Shown in pieces: positions 27,761-33,683 of a stretch of 33,683 bases of DNA (position 1 is the stretch's first letter; every line of letters begins with the position of its first letter). Under the pieces are notes generated by a model. It searched no databases. It saw nothing but the letters and a program-made list of their open reading frames with translations, and was not told the DNA's origin. The stretch lies in IMG/VR virus record IMGVR_UViG_3300035698_035282, positions 1-33,683 of that record; one strand, written 5' to 3'. A program made the position numbers and the translations under genes. This stretch comes from a virus.

Positions 27761-28538
27761 ATCAATAATAAAAAAATCCAAAATTGTTTATGGAGGATTT
27801 AAGAGTTCGCCAGTTACTATTATCATACCTTTTCATGGATGTTATGAGAAAGTAAGTCGGTTAGTAAAAAGTATATTATTTGCTACAAGAAGTAATCCTT
27901 ACGAAGTCTGTCTAGTGGATGATGCTTCTCGGAATAAAAATTTCATAACTGAAATGTCTAACGTGCCTCAAGTCGTGGCAATTCGTTCTGATGAACATGT
28001 AGGGTTCGGTAAAGCACTTCAGATAGGGTTTGAGAGAACACATCAACCGTGGGTTGTGTTCTTACATTCAGACTGTCAGGTAGAAGATATAAATTGGCTT
28101 ATTCAAATGGGGAAAAGTTTACTTCATTTGAAAAAAAATAATGTACGCATGATTTCTGCTCGGTCCAATAATCCCGGTGACGGATTTGAAAGATTGAAGA
28201 GTGCAAAAACAGATAAACAGCCTGATATTATATTAGAAAATGTGCGAGATGGATTCCTCCCTCTTTATTGTACAATGTGTCATAGAGAATTGTTTACTCA
28301 TATTGGTGGTTTTATAAAGAATTATTACCCTATAGGATATGAAGATGAAGAACTTGCTTACCGGATGAATTATCATGGCTTTAAACAAGCTATTTGCGGA
28401 AGAAGCTGGGTACACCATGAAGGAGGGGCTACTAAGAAACAACTCTGTATAAAAGACAAAAACTTTGTAGATGTCATAGAGGGGAATAGAGAAAAGTGTG
28501 AGAACGATATCAAAAATTTATATAGTAAGCATAAATAA
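27753..28538 (+). CDS. GT2-type glycosyltransferase (GT-A fold)
   Basis: 261 aa. PVTIIIPFHGCYEKVSRLVKSIL, then CLVDDAS near residue 54, FLHSDCQVED (DxD-like metal site), GYEDEELAYRMNYHGFK (catalytic acidic block). Transfers a sugar from a nucleotide donor to an unknown acceptor, probably in the cytoplasm as no signal peptide is present. Coupled to the preceding gene. Second glycosyltransferase in the window, of the other fold class from the GT4 enzyme at 4880. Confidence 0.87.
   Translation: MAKSIIKKSKIVYGGFKSSPVTIIIPFHGCYEKVSRLVKSILFATRSNPYEVCLVDDASRNKNFITEMSNVPQVVAIRSDEHVGFGKALQIGFERTHQPWVVFLHSDCQVEDINWLIQMGKSLLHLKKNNVRMISARSNNPGDGFERLKSAKTDKQPDIILENVRDGFLPLYCTMCHRELFTHIGGFIKNYYPIGYEDEELAYRMNYHGFKQAICGRSWVHHEGGATKKQLCIKDKNFVDVIEGNREKCENDIKNLYSKHK
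28530..28537 (+). promoter_or_regulatory. Late-type octamer CATAAATA
   Basis: CATAAATA overlaps the end of the glycosyltransferase gene. RNA would begin near 28544 and contain AGAAGGGGAG before the ATG at 28566, so this gene has a full leader, unlike the other late-type genes. Confidence 0.45.
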
Positions 28539-28565
28539 GTTGTTACCTTTAGAAGGGGAGAAAAT

Positions 28566-28787
28566 ATGGCAACAAAACAAAACACTTATGATATAAATGG
28601 CGTTATCGTAGATGACGCATCAGAAGGCATCAAATGCAAATATACGGATGCAACAGGGGCGGATGCATATGATTTCGTTACTTGGAGATTAATGTATCCA
28701 AATTGCTCGAAGTTGAATGCTCTGTGTAATCCGAGCAGCGGTGCTTTCGTTAGTGCTATAACCGTGTGCAATATGAATTTGTTCTAA
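28566..28787 (+). CDS. Small abundant-type hypothetical protein
   Basis: 73 aa with a strong AAGGGGAG, its own late-type octamer upstream and a terminator downstream, forming a single-gene unit. Sequence begins MATKQNTYDINGVIVDD; strand-rich, with three cysteines (CKY, NCSKLNALC) and VSAITVCNMNLF at the end. The strong signals suggest high late expression, as for a virion component. No family recognised. Confidence 0.65.
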   Translation: MATKQNTYDINGVIVDDASEGIKCKYTDATGADAYDFVTWRLMYPNCSKLNALCNPSSGAFVSAITVCNMNLF

Positions 28788-29542
28788 GAACAATTTTTAA
28801 AAATTGATTCACAAATGAAAATGAATCTATCTTCGGGTAGGTTCATTTTCATTTTTTGTACGTCAACATGAACCCATTGAATATTGTTAATATAATATCC
28901 CTTAGTAGAATCAATTCTATCGAGCGATGCTGTTTGGTTGGGTTTAAATTTATCATATGATAAATTTCTTTTCAAAAATATTGGTAGTCCTGATAAGGCG
29001 CATTTTCCATGACCTGATAGAGCATCTTTTCCGTTTTGTTTTGTGAATACATCCCATGCTTCTTCTATGGAAATTTTAATTTCTAAATTTCTTGATACAG
29101 CATGTTTTTTTATTCTTCCCCAATATTTACCACTAAGTTGTCCACATCCTTTGAAATTATGAGAAGGTTCATGTAACAAACATCCGCATGATTTTGTGTG
29201 GCTACGTATAAGTTTGATTCCCCTTATTTCTTTTTTCTTACCACATTCACATTTACATAACCACCAAGATTGTCTTGTATTTCTATCAGGTGCTCTTTTA
29301 ATAACTGTTAATCTTCCAAATTTGGCACCAACAATATCGTATTGACCCACTCCTTTTTTTAGATTTGGTATGTTTTTTGCAAGTTTTTCTATATCTTTTT
29401 TGACACAGTAAGTATATCTTTTATCACGTCCTGCTACTGTTTTAATTATATTTCTTTTTACCCAACGGGTAAATGTACCATCACTCACTCCAAGTATTTT
29501 TACGGCTTCCTTTTTATTGATTAATTGTGTATCTTTATCCAT
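28784..29542 (-). CDS. HNH/AP2-type homing endonuclease
   Basis: 252 aa on the minus strand, starting at the ATG at 29542 (an in-frame ATG at 29560 gives 6 extra residues). N-terminal helix-turn-helix (KKEAVKILGVSDGTFTRWV), a central GAKFGRLTVIKRAPD strand with CKCECG and SCGC cysteines typical of phage endonuclease DNA-binding modules, and a C-terminal nuclease-like part CALSGLPI...ASLDRIDSTKGYYINNIQWVH. A CATATATA lies upstream. Its 3' end spans the terminator hairpin of the convergent gene. Insertion as a mobile endonuclease is the natural reading. Confidence 0.84.
   Translation of the reverse strand: MDKDTQLINKKEAVKILGVSDGTFTRWVKRNIIKTVAGRDKRYTYCVKKDIEKLAKNIPNLKKGVGQYDIVGAKFGRLTVIKRAPDRNTRQSWWLCKCECGKKKEIRGIKLIRSHTKSCGCLLHEPSHNFKGCGQLSGKYWGRIKKHAVSRNLEIKISIEEAWDVFTKQNGKDALSGHGKCALSGLPIFLKRNLSYDKFKPNQTASLDRIDSTKGYYINNIQWVHVDVQKMKMNLPEDRFIFICESIFKNCS
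28813..28860 (+). terminator. Intrinsic terminator with UUCG tetraloop
   Basis: 19-bp stem (28813-28831/28836-28854, with a few G-T pairs) closed by C-UUCG-G, followed by T-runs to 28858. It terminates the gene at 28566. It lies inside the coding end of the convergent endonuclease gene. A 16-bp palindrome at 28791-28806 precedes it. Confidence 0.85.
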
Positions 29543-29547
29543 ATTGG

Positions 29548-29555
29548 TATATATG
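29548..29555 (-). promoter_or_regulatory. Late-type octamer CATATATA for the endonuclease
   Basis: On the minus strand, CATATATA ends 5 bases before the ATG at 29542. Two mismatches from TATAAATA, so weak. Confidence 0.28.
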
Positions 29556-29586
29556 CACATGGGTTACAAAAAAGATGGTAAATCTC

Positions 29587-29614
29587 TTTACAAAATTCCT
29601 ATTAGTTCTATAAT
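29587..29614 (+). promoter_or_regulatory. Promoter TTTACA-N16-TATAAT for the PEP-CTERM gene
   Basis: -35 TTTACA at 29587-29592 and -10 TATAAT at 29609-29614. RNA start near 29621 leaves a leader containing TAGGAG about 6 bases before the ATG at 29650. Confidence 0.78.
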
Positions 29615-29649
29615 GAGACCTTGAATTCATAGAGATTTTAGGAGAAAAA

Positions 29650-30474
29650 ATGACGAAAATAGCGAAGATTGTATTTGGTATAGCGATAATATTTGGTGCG
29701 GCCTTGGAGAGTAAAGGCGACTTTACCTTGCGAAACAGCGAGCAACTAACAGTTGATAGTCCTAATACTAGAGGTTATCTTTATGATGATAGCCATGCCG
29801 ATATTGTCATTGGTGCAAATGTAACTCAAAACCTCAACTCTTACGACTCTAGTACTGTGGATGTCTTAGATGGTAGGGCATCTGCCCTTTACGCCTATCA
29901 TAACAGTGTAGTAAATGTTTATGGTGGTTCGGTAGACAACTTTTATCCCACCGACAGCAGTACTATGAATATCTTTGGCGGGACTCTGGGCTATCCACGA
30001 GATATGATTGCCTACAAAACTAGTACGGTGAATATCTCGGGCGGCGAGGTAAGGTCTATTGACGCCAGAGACAACAGTATCTTGAATATCTCTGGTGGTT
30101 TGATACGTGAGACGTTGAAAGCCGATGACACCAGTATAATAAACATCTCTGGTGGAGAATTACTCAATGTCGATGTTTACGCTGATAGCGTTATAAATAT
30201 ATCTGGTGGGTTTGTATATAGCCTTTGGGTTAATGACAGTGGAATTGTAAATATTACAGCGAGGGATTTCCATCTTGGCGGTGGGCTTTCACTTAATGAT
30301 AATCAGGTATTTGGAACAGGGCTTTTGAACGGCGAGTGGTACGATGGAACGTCTTGGACGCTCGGCATTGAAAATAACGGACCAAGGGCAAAAATATTAA
30401 TACCTGAGCCTATTACATTATCGTTATTGTCACTAGGTAGTTTGGCATTATTGCGAAAGAAACGTGTTTTATAA
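29650..30474 (+). CDS. Secreted beta-solenoid protein with PEP-CTERM sorting signal
   Basis: 274 aa. N-terminal signal peptide (hydrophobic 8-20, Ala/Ser then Gly-Asp). Residues about 45-215 consist of repeats of roughly 20 residues, each with a (D/N/S)xS...(V/I)NISGG core, predicting a right-handed beta-solenoid. The C-terminus has PEPITLSLLSLGSLALL followed by RKK: the PEP motif, a membrane helix and a basic end recognised by exosortase in Gram-negative hosts. In a phage this would put a surface or secreted protein into the host's own sorting route. Own promoter; TAGGAG before the ATG. Confidence 0.85.
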   Translation: MTKIAKIVFGIAIIFGAALESKGDFTLRNSEQLTVDSPNTRGYLYDDSHADIVIGANVTQNLNSYDSSTVDVLDGRASALYAYHNSVVNVYGGSVDNFYPTDSSTMNIFGGTLGYPRDMIAYKTSTVNISGGEVRSIDARDNSILNISGGLIRETLKADDTSIINISGGELLNVDVYADSVINISGGFVYSLWVNDSGIVNITARDFHLGGGLSLNDNQVFGTGLLNGEWYDGTSWTLGIENNGPRAKILIPEPITLSLLSLGSLALLRKKRVL

Positions 30475-30483
30475 AAATAGTTC

Positions 30484-30491
30484 ACTAAATA
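30484..30491 (+). promoter_or_regulatory. Weak late-type octamer ACTAAATA
   Basis: Two mismatches from TATAAATA; ends 7 bases before the ATG at 30499. Placement is like those at 26493 and 15938, which is the main support. Confidence 0.35.
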
Positions 30492-30498
30492 AGTTATC

Positions 30499-30927
30499 AT
30501 GGATTTTTACGAGTTAGCACAACAAATGTCAACACCTTCATATACTGCTATTGTTCTCAATAAGGCTTCTAGGGCCAAGTTATTGAGTGTACTTCCTATT
30601 CCTCATGGTTGGGAAGAATTCGCACATCATATGACGATTAACATGGGAGCAGCGGAAAAAGGGCCAGCAGGCTCTTTGATTGGTACTGAGGTGCAATTAG
30701 TTGCTAATACCTTAGCTCAGGATGAAACTATTGGCGTAATGGCCGTAGGCGTTGAAACTAATATTCCTAGTTCAAATCAGGTAAAGCATATTACGTTAGC
30801 AGTCAATCGTGGTGTTGGTGCAAAACCATTTTTTAGTAATAAGCTTAAAAATTGGGAGCCGATGACTCCCATACCTCTTACGGGAGTGGTAGCAGAAGTT
30901 GCCCAAGGCGGCAATATTATCCGATAA
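30499..30927 (+). CDS. 2H phosphoesterase (cyclic phosphodiesterase-like) with MxFxE N-terminus
   Basis: 142 aa. Two HxT motifs, HMTI (His44, Thr46) and HITL (His97, Thr99), define the 2H superfamily, which opens 2',3'-cyclic phosphates or acts as a 2'-5' RNA ligase-type enzyme. YTAIVLNKASRAKLL precedes the first, and AKPFFSNKLKNW follows the second, resembling the phosphodiesterase domain of tRNA ligases and related RNA-repair proteins. The start MDFYELAQQM is a possible capsid-targeting tag. Its activity would fit healing of cleaved or spliced tRNA ends; this is inference. Confidence 0.82.
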   Translation: MDFYELAQQMSTPSYTAIVLNKASRAKLLSVLPIPHGWEEFAHHMTINMGAAEKGPAGSLIGTEVQLVANTLAQDETIGVMAVGVETNIPSSNQVKHITLAVNRGVGAKPFFSNKLKNWEPMTPIPLTGVVAEVAQGGNIIR

Positions 30928-30931
30928 CTTA

Positions 30932-30960
30932 TTGCAATTCTTGTTTTTTTTGGTTACACT
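30932..30960 (+). promoter_or_regulatory. Leaderless-type promoter TTGCAA-N17-TACACT
   Basis: -35 TTGCAA at 30932-30937, -10 TACACT at 30955-30960, then 7 bases to the ATG at 30968. Further from consensus than the others. Confidence 0.5.
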
Positions 30961-30967
30961 CTTTGTA

Positions 30968-31138
30968 ATGAAACCAAGAACATGCAAACATTGTGAGACC
31001 GTAATTCCTTTGGACAGAGGATTTCATTTCGACAAAGATTTGAATCTTGTATGCGACTATTGCGGAGAGATTATATGTCCTACAGAGGAAGAAAAAACAA
31101 CTAATTTCGCACAACAGATGCATCAGCACGGTTACTAG
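30968..31138 (+). CDS. Small two-CxxC zinc ribbon, first copy
   Basis: 56 aa. CKHC (6-9) and CDYCG (about 28-31) form one zinc ribbon around DRGFHFDKDLNLV; a further Cys follows in IICPTEE. Nearly identical to the next gene over the first 44 residues. Start set by promoter position, no Shine-Dalgarno. Unknown function; protein or nucleic-acid binding likely. Confidence 0.65.
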   Translation: MKPRTCKHCETVIPLDRGFHFDKDLNLVCDYCGEIICPTEEEKTTNFAQQMHQHGY

Positions 31139-31274
31139 GAGTTTTTGTGAAACCAAGAACATGCAAACATTGTGACGCCGTAATTCCTTTGGATAGAGGG
31201 TTTCATTTTGATAAAGATTTGAATCTTGTATGTGACTACTGTGGGGGGATTATATGTCCTACAGAGGAAGAAAA
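30971..31274 (+). repeat. 125-bp direct repeat spanning the twin zinc-ribbon genes
   Basis: 30971-31095 and 31150-31274 are the same sequence apart from about a dozen mostly synonymous substitutions counted by eye. The repeat begins directly after each start codon, so the tandem duplication copied the coding sequence but not the upstream signals. Confidence 0.85.
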
Positions 31275-31347
31275 GCCTACTCCTATTCAACATCACAGAG
31301 GTGGGCGGCATGGTAATTATGGATATGGTTACGGGGGTATGGATTGA
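31147..31347 (+). CDS. Small two-CxxC zinc ribbon, second copy
   Basis: 66 aa, GTG start with AGGAG 6 bases upstream. Same ribbon as the preceding gene (CKHC...DRGFHFDKDLNLVCDYCG), but the tail differs: HHRGGRHGNYGYGYGGMD, rich in His, Gly and Tyr. The divergent tail after a near-identical core suggests functional separation. Stop overlaps the next ATG by one base (TGATG). Confidence 0.65.
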   Translation: MKPRTCKHCDAVIPLDRGFHFDKDLNLVCDYCGGIICPTEEEKPTPIQHHRGGRHGNYGYGYGGMD

Positions 31348-31580
31348 TGAATGTGATGAGTGTTAGTGACAGACAAAGACAAATGAACTATCAATTCTTG
31401 ATGTTGCCTTATCCTGATGCTTTGAAAGTATTACTTTGGTTTGACCTTATTGAGAACTCAGATGAGAGGATAGATAGACTCTATTACATTTTTAAACTCG
31501 CCTACGTCCGAGCAACCACAAGGGGCATACTGGATTCTTTGGAGGCTGAGATTAGCCGTCAGTACAAAAAAATCGGTTAA
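31347..31580 (+). CDS. Small helical hypothetical protein
   Basis: 77 aa from the ATG at 31347 (GGGGGT upstream; an in-frame TTG at 31344 is less likely). Mostly helical with aromatic residues (YQFLMLPYPDALKVLLWFDLI, then DRLYYIFKLAY). No signal or metal site. Function unknown. Confidence 0.6.
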   Translation: MNVMSVSDRQRQMNYQFLMLPYPDALKVLLWFDLIENSDERIDRLYYIFKLAYVRATTRGILDSLEAEISRQYKKIG

Positions 31581-31585
31581 GAAGC

Positions 31586-31614
31586 TTTACAACCGTCACA
31601 ACTCCACCTACAAT
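31586..31614 (+). promoter_or_regulatory. Leaderless-type promoter TTTACA-N17-TACAAT
   Basis: -35 TTTACA at 31586-31591, -10 TACAAT at 31609-31614, then 6 bases to the ATG at 31621, which has no Shine-Dalgarno. Confidence 0.7.
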
Positions 31615-31620
31615 AGCAGC

Positions 31621-32253
31621 ATGAGAATATTGTACCCCCCAAGACCGAAGCACCGGATAGTTCCGGGTAAGCTCCCGAAATATAATGCTGACCCTAAATG
31701 GGTTGCGCAACTGAAGTTCAATGGACAGCGTAATCTAGTCTTTGTTCCTGCTGATGGAGAAGCAAAGGTTTTTGGGCGAAAAGGTGCTGCACACGGCGAT
31801 TTTGTTCTTCCAGCTAAGATTTCGGATGAACTCAAGAGTCTTTCGCTAACAGATAAAGATTATTGGTTTGATAGCGAACTTTTGAACAGAAAGACGAAAG
31901 ATAAGGATTACAAAAATCGAATCATCCTTTTTGATGTCTTGTTCATTGGGAAACACCTCTTCAATGGTCCCACGTTGATGGAACGGTCCGAAATACTTGC
32001 TAATATTTGTAATCATCCTACAGTGCTTGAACCCGCTCATGGTATTGCTCTTCAGGTTACAGAGCATGTCTGGATGGCTCAAACATTTTCCACTGATTTA
32101 GTGGCTCGATATAATCAGTTCCTTCATTGTGATGAAATTGAAGGGCTTGTTTTGAAGCGTGCTGATTCTAAGTTGGATTCTATCGGAGCAAAAGAACACG
32201 AAGTATCATGGCAGATTCGTTGTAGAAAACCCAGTAAGAATTATCAATTTTAA
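31621..32253 (+). CDS. ATP-dependent ligase-type nucleotidyltransferase, adenylation domain only
   Basis: 210 aa. Ligase/capping motifs: I LKFNGQR (Lys32 as adenylated Lys, KxNGxR), III WFDSELL, IIIa RIILFDVLF, IV EIEGLVLKR, V QIRCRKPS. No OB-fold follows, so this is a minimal adenylation domain. It would seal nicked DNA or RNA using ATP; substrate class cannot be told from these motifs. It has its own leaderless promoter and lies 700 bases after the 2H phosphoesterase gene. In view of that, RNA sealing is a candidate role. The next gene starts one base after its stop. Confidence 0.78.
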   Translation: MRILYPPRPKHRIVPGKLPKYNADPKWVAQLKFNGQRNLVFVPADGEAKVFGRKGAAHGDFVLPAKISDELKSLSLTDKDYWFDSELLNRKTKDKDYKNRIILFDVLFIGKHLFNGPTLMERSEILANICNHPTVLEPAHGIALQVTEHVWMAQTFSTDLVARYNQFLHCDEIEGLVLKRADSKLDSIGAKEHEVSWQIRCRKPSKNYQF

Positions 32254-32254
32254 T

Positions 32255-32494
32255 ATGACTGAAGAACAAGAAAAAGAATTAGAAGTTCTCCAAGCTAGAC
32301 TCGTCAAACACGAGGCTGAGTTCACTGTCCTTCGGAAGAAGTTCAATGGCAAGTGTCGTTATCTGACAGGTCTGAGAAAGAAAGTTCTAAAACTTGAGTG
32401 TGATAAGCTTTTCGAGGATGGTATCACCATCAAAAAGGGACGTGAAGAAGGTGATGACGATGATGACATTTTCGATGATGAAGATGATTTTTAA
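32255..32494 (+). CDS. Coiled-coil protein with acidic tail
   Basis: 79 aa from the ATG at 32255. Heptad-like charged helix (EEQEKELEVLQARLVKHEAEFTVLRKKFNG) then a second helix, ending in EEGDDDDDIFDDEDDF. An acidic tail like that of the protein at 8213. It is coupled to the ligase gene by a one-base gap, so it may be a partner of it. No family recognised. Confidence 0.6.
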   Translation: MTEEQEKELEVLQARLVKHEAEFTVLRKKFNGKCRYLTGLRKKVLKLECDKLFEDGITIKKGREEGDDDDDIFDDEDDF

Positions 32495-32528
32495 TCTAAA
32501 CTTTAATTTGTAAAATAGGAGTCGCACA

Positions 32529-33683
32529 ATGAGTAAAAAAATTGACAAAGTTCAGCATCTTCATGGAAATCTTTATCGAGTTCACCGGAGTCTAATTGCA
32601 TACGCAGACCCCGTTGAAGATATGGTTTCTTTCTGTAATCCTCGCCGCACGATGGTGAATGGAGTTTTGACAGGAAAGGGATTGTCCCTAAATGAAATGT
32701 CAGAATTGCGTGAAGCGATTCGGACAGAAGGATTGCACCATCCGCTTATGCTTCGATGTATAGACATTGATAAGCCTATGGCCCTTCTGAATGGGGAACG
32801 AAGAAAGCGAAGTATTGATAAATTGATAGCAGATAAAACCCCCTGCTTGGACCCCGCAAGCGGAGATATGGTTCCTGCTCATATTCTGTATGAATATGTC
32901 GAATGTCGTATCTTGAAAAACCTTGATGACAAGATGGCATTTAAGCACGCATTTTCTTCCAACGAGCGTGCTGTCGATATCGGTGAGGGAGCTACTGTTG
33001 CGTTGATTCGTTCGTGGAGAAAACATAAATGGTCAGACGATGATATCTTGGGTGTAACAGGCAAGAGTATCACATGGTTGCGTGATTCTGATTTGTTGGT
33101 CAATTTGGATGATAAAACCTTCACTGCATTGGCCGGAAACGAAATCAATCGAACAGTGGCAATTAGACTTGCTAAGATAAAGAGTATCAAAGAAAGACAG
33201 GTTGCCTTGGCAAAAAGTAGGCAATATGCCGCTCAAAGGCTTAAGGCGTTGCAGGAAAAAAATAACGAAGATTTGGCCGAAGCTGAAAAATTAGCTGAAG
33301 TAGCGGAAGCCCAGATAGAGCTTGCAGAATTCAGAGGGAAACCTGCTGAGAAAGTCCGAGCCGCACGCCGACATACTCGTGCGACAAGAAAAATAGTTGC
33401 GACTCAAGGTAAACAAGAAGAATTAAATGGTCGTAACCTACAAGCCACTACAAAAGATTTGGACAAAGCACAGGAAGAAATTCCCAAAGCATTGACTCCT
33501 GCTAAAATCAGTAAACATCACATTAGTTCTTTGAGACGTATTCTTGAAAGTGGTGAACACAATTATCTTGCTGGTTGGATGGATTATTGGCATCGGTTTG
33601 GTGTGTTGGCGGGTGAGCGAGATATCGAAAAACTGATGGGACAATACGAAAGAAAGATGAAGAATAAATTATGTGGAAGTTAA
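32529..33683 (+). CDS. ParB-like protein with long C-terminal coiled coil
   Basis: 384 aa, complete, ending at the last base. TAGGAG precedes the ATG. N-terminal ParB/Srx-type fold: residues 53-100 with LREAIRTEGLHHPLMLR and LLNGERRKRSIDKLI (the GERR motif that binds nucleotide in ParB). Next is a helical region with VTGKSITWLRDSDLLV, like a DNA-binding HTH, then a long Ala/Glu/Arg-rich coiled coil (about 225-320). ParB proteins bind DNA for segregation or regulate transcription; here segregation or nuclease function is uncertain because no ParA is visible. Confidence 0.82.
   Translation: MSKKIDKVQHLHGNLYRVHRSLIAYADPVEDMVSFCNPRRTMVNGVLTGKGLSLNEMSELREAIRTEGLHHPLMLRCIDIDKPMALLNGERRKRSIDKLIADKTPCLDPASGDMVPAHILYEYVECRILKNLDDKMAFKHAFSSNERAVDIGEGATVALIRSWRKHKWSDDDILGVTGKSITWLRDSDLLVNLDDKTFTALAGNEINRTVAIRLAKIKSIKERQVALAKSRQYAAQRLKALQEKNNEDLAEAEKLAEVAEAQIELAEFRGKPAEKVRAARRHTRATRKIVATQGKQEELNGRNLQATTKDLDKAQEEIPKALTPAKISKHHISSLRRILESGEHNYLAGWMDYWHRFGVLAGERDIEKLMGQYERKMKNKLCGS

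Noticed and set aside
1-33683. CRISPR array, integrase or attachment site
   Set aside because: No regularly spaced repeats of 20-40 bp, no recombinase motifs and no tRNA-end duplication were found. The repeats seen are gene duplications or tRNA arms.

Overview
The window looks like an accessory region of a large tailed-phage genome. It is AT-rich and packed with about 70 mostly tiny genes, nearly all on the plus strand, many joined by ATGA or TAATG overlaps. It carries seven tRNA genes and six intact free-standing endonuclease genes plus a remnant of a seventh. It also holds phage-borne metabolic and RNA-handling enzymes. No terminase, capsid, tail or polymerase gene is visible, so phage identity is inferred from organisation. 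The host is unknown. A secreted protein with a PEP-CTERM sorting tail suggests an exosortase-bearing Gram-negative host, possibly Planctomycetota or Verrucomicrobiota (inference only).

Layout. 1-4800: small zinc-ribbon and hypothetical genes, a HAD phosphatase, a PD-(D/E)XK-like nuclease, three HNH endonucleases and tRNAs (four Arg, one Gln, one interrupted Val). 4800-8200: a reverse-strand GT4 glycosyltransferase, another endonuclease, small membrane and cysteine-rich proteins, a paralogous pair and an interrupted tRNA-Pro. 8200-14600: a Mth938-domain protein, a cytosolic/lipoprotein paralogue pair, a PrsW-like intramembrane protease followed by an exported trypsin-like protease, an RMF-like protein and a Pth2 peptidyl-tRNA hydrolase. 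14600-20800: an HNH gene behind a candidate SD-masking pseudoknot, then SAM synthetase and many small membrane or zinc proteins. 20800-21150: two gene fragments. 21150-28540: a RlaP-like nucleotidyltransferase, a lipoprotein, a divergent PARP-like ADP-ribosyltransferase, paired membrane proteins, a radical SAM enzyme, a tagged M15 peptidase, a VWA-like protein and a GT2 glycosyltransferase. 28540-33683: a late-type gene, a reverse-strand endonuclease, the PEP-CTERM protein, a 2H phosphoesterase, twin zinc ribbons, a ligase-type nucleotidyltransferase and a ParB-like protein.

Two promoter classes recur. The first is TTTACA-like -35, 16-17 bp, TATAAT-like -10, often placed so that the RNA would start at the ATG (leaderless). 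The second is a T4-late-like octamer, (T/C)ATA(A/T)ATA, just before the start. Four genes with the octamer or a weaker version of it encode proteins starting MxFxE, which resembles the capsid-targeting peptides of T4 internal head proteins.

The most unusual signal is a pair of otherwise canonical tRNAs, Pro(UGG) and probable Val(UAC). Each has a 29-nt anticodon loop, meaning exactly 22 extra nucleotides that form a small hairpin. In the same window are a RlaP-like nucleotidyltransferase, a 2H (HxT...HxT) phosphoesterase and a minimal ligase adenylation domain. These activities fit RNA end-healing and sealing. A phage tRNA splicing, repair or decoy system is the leading hypothesis, and it is inference.
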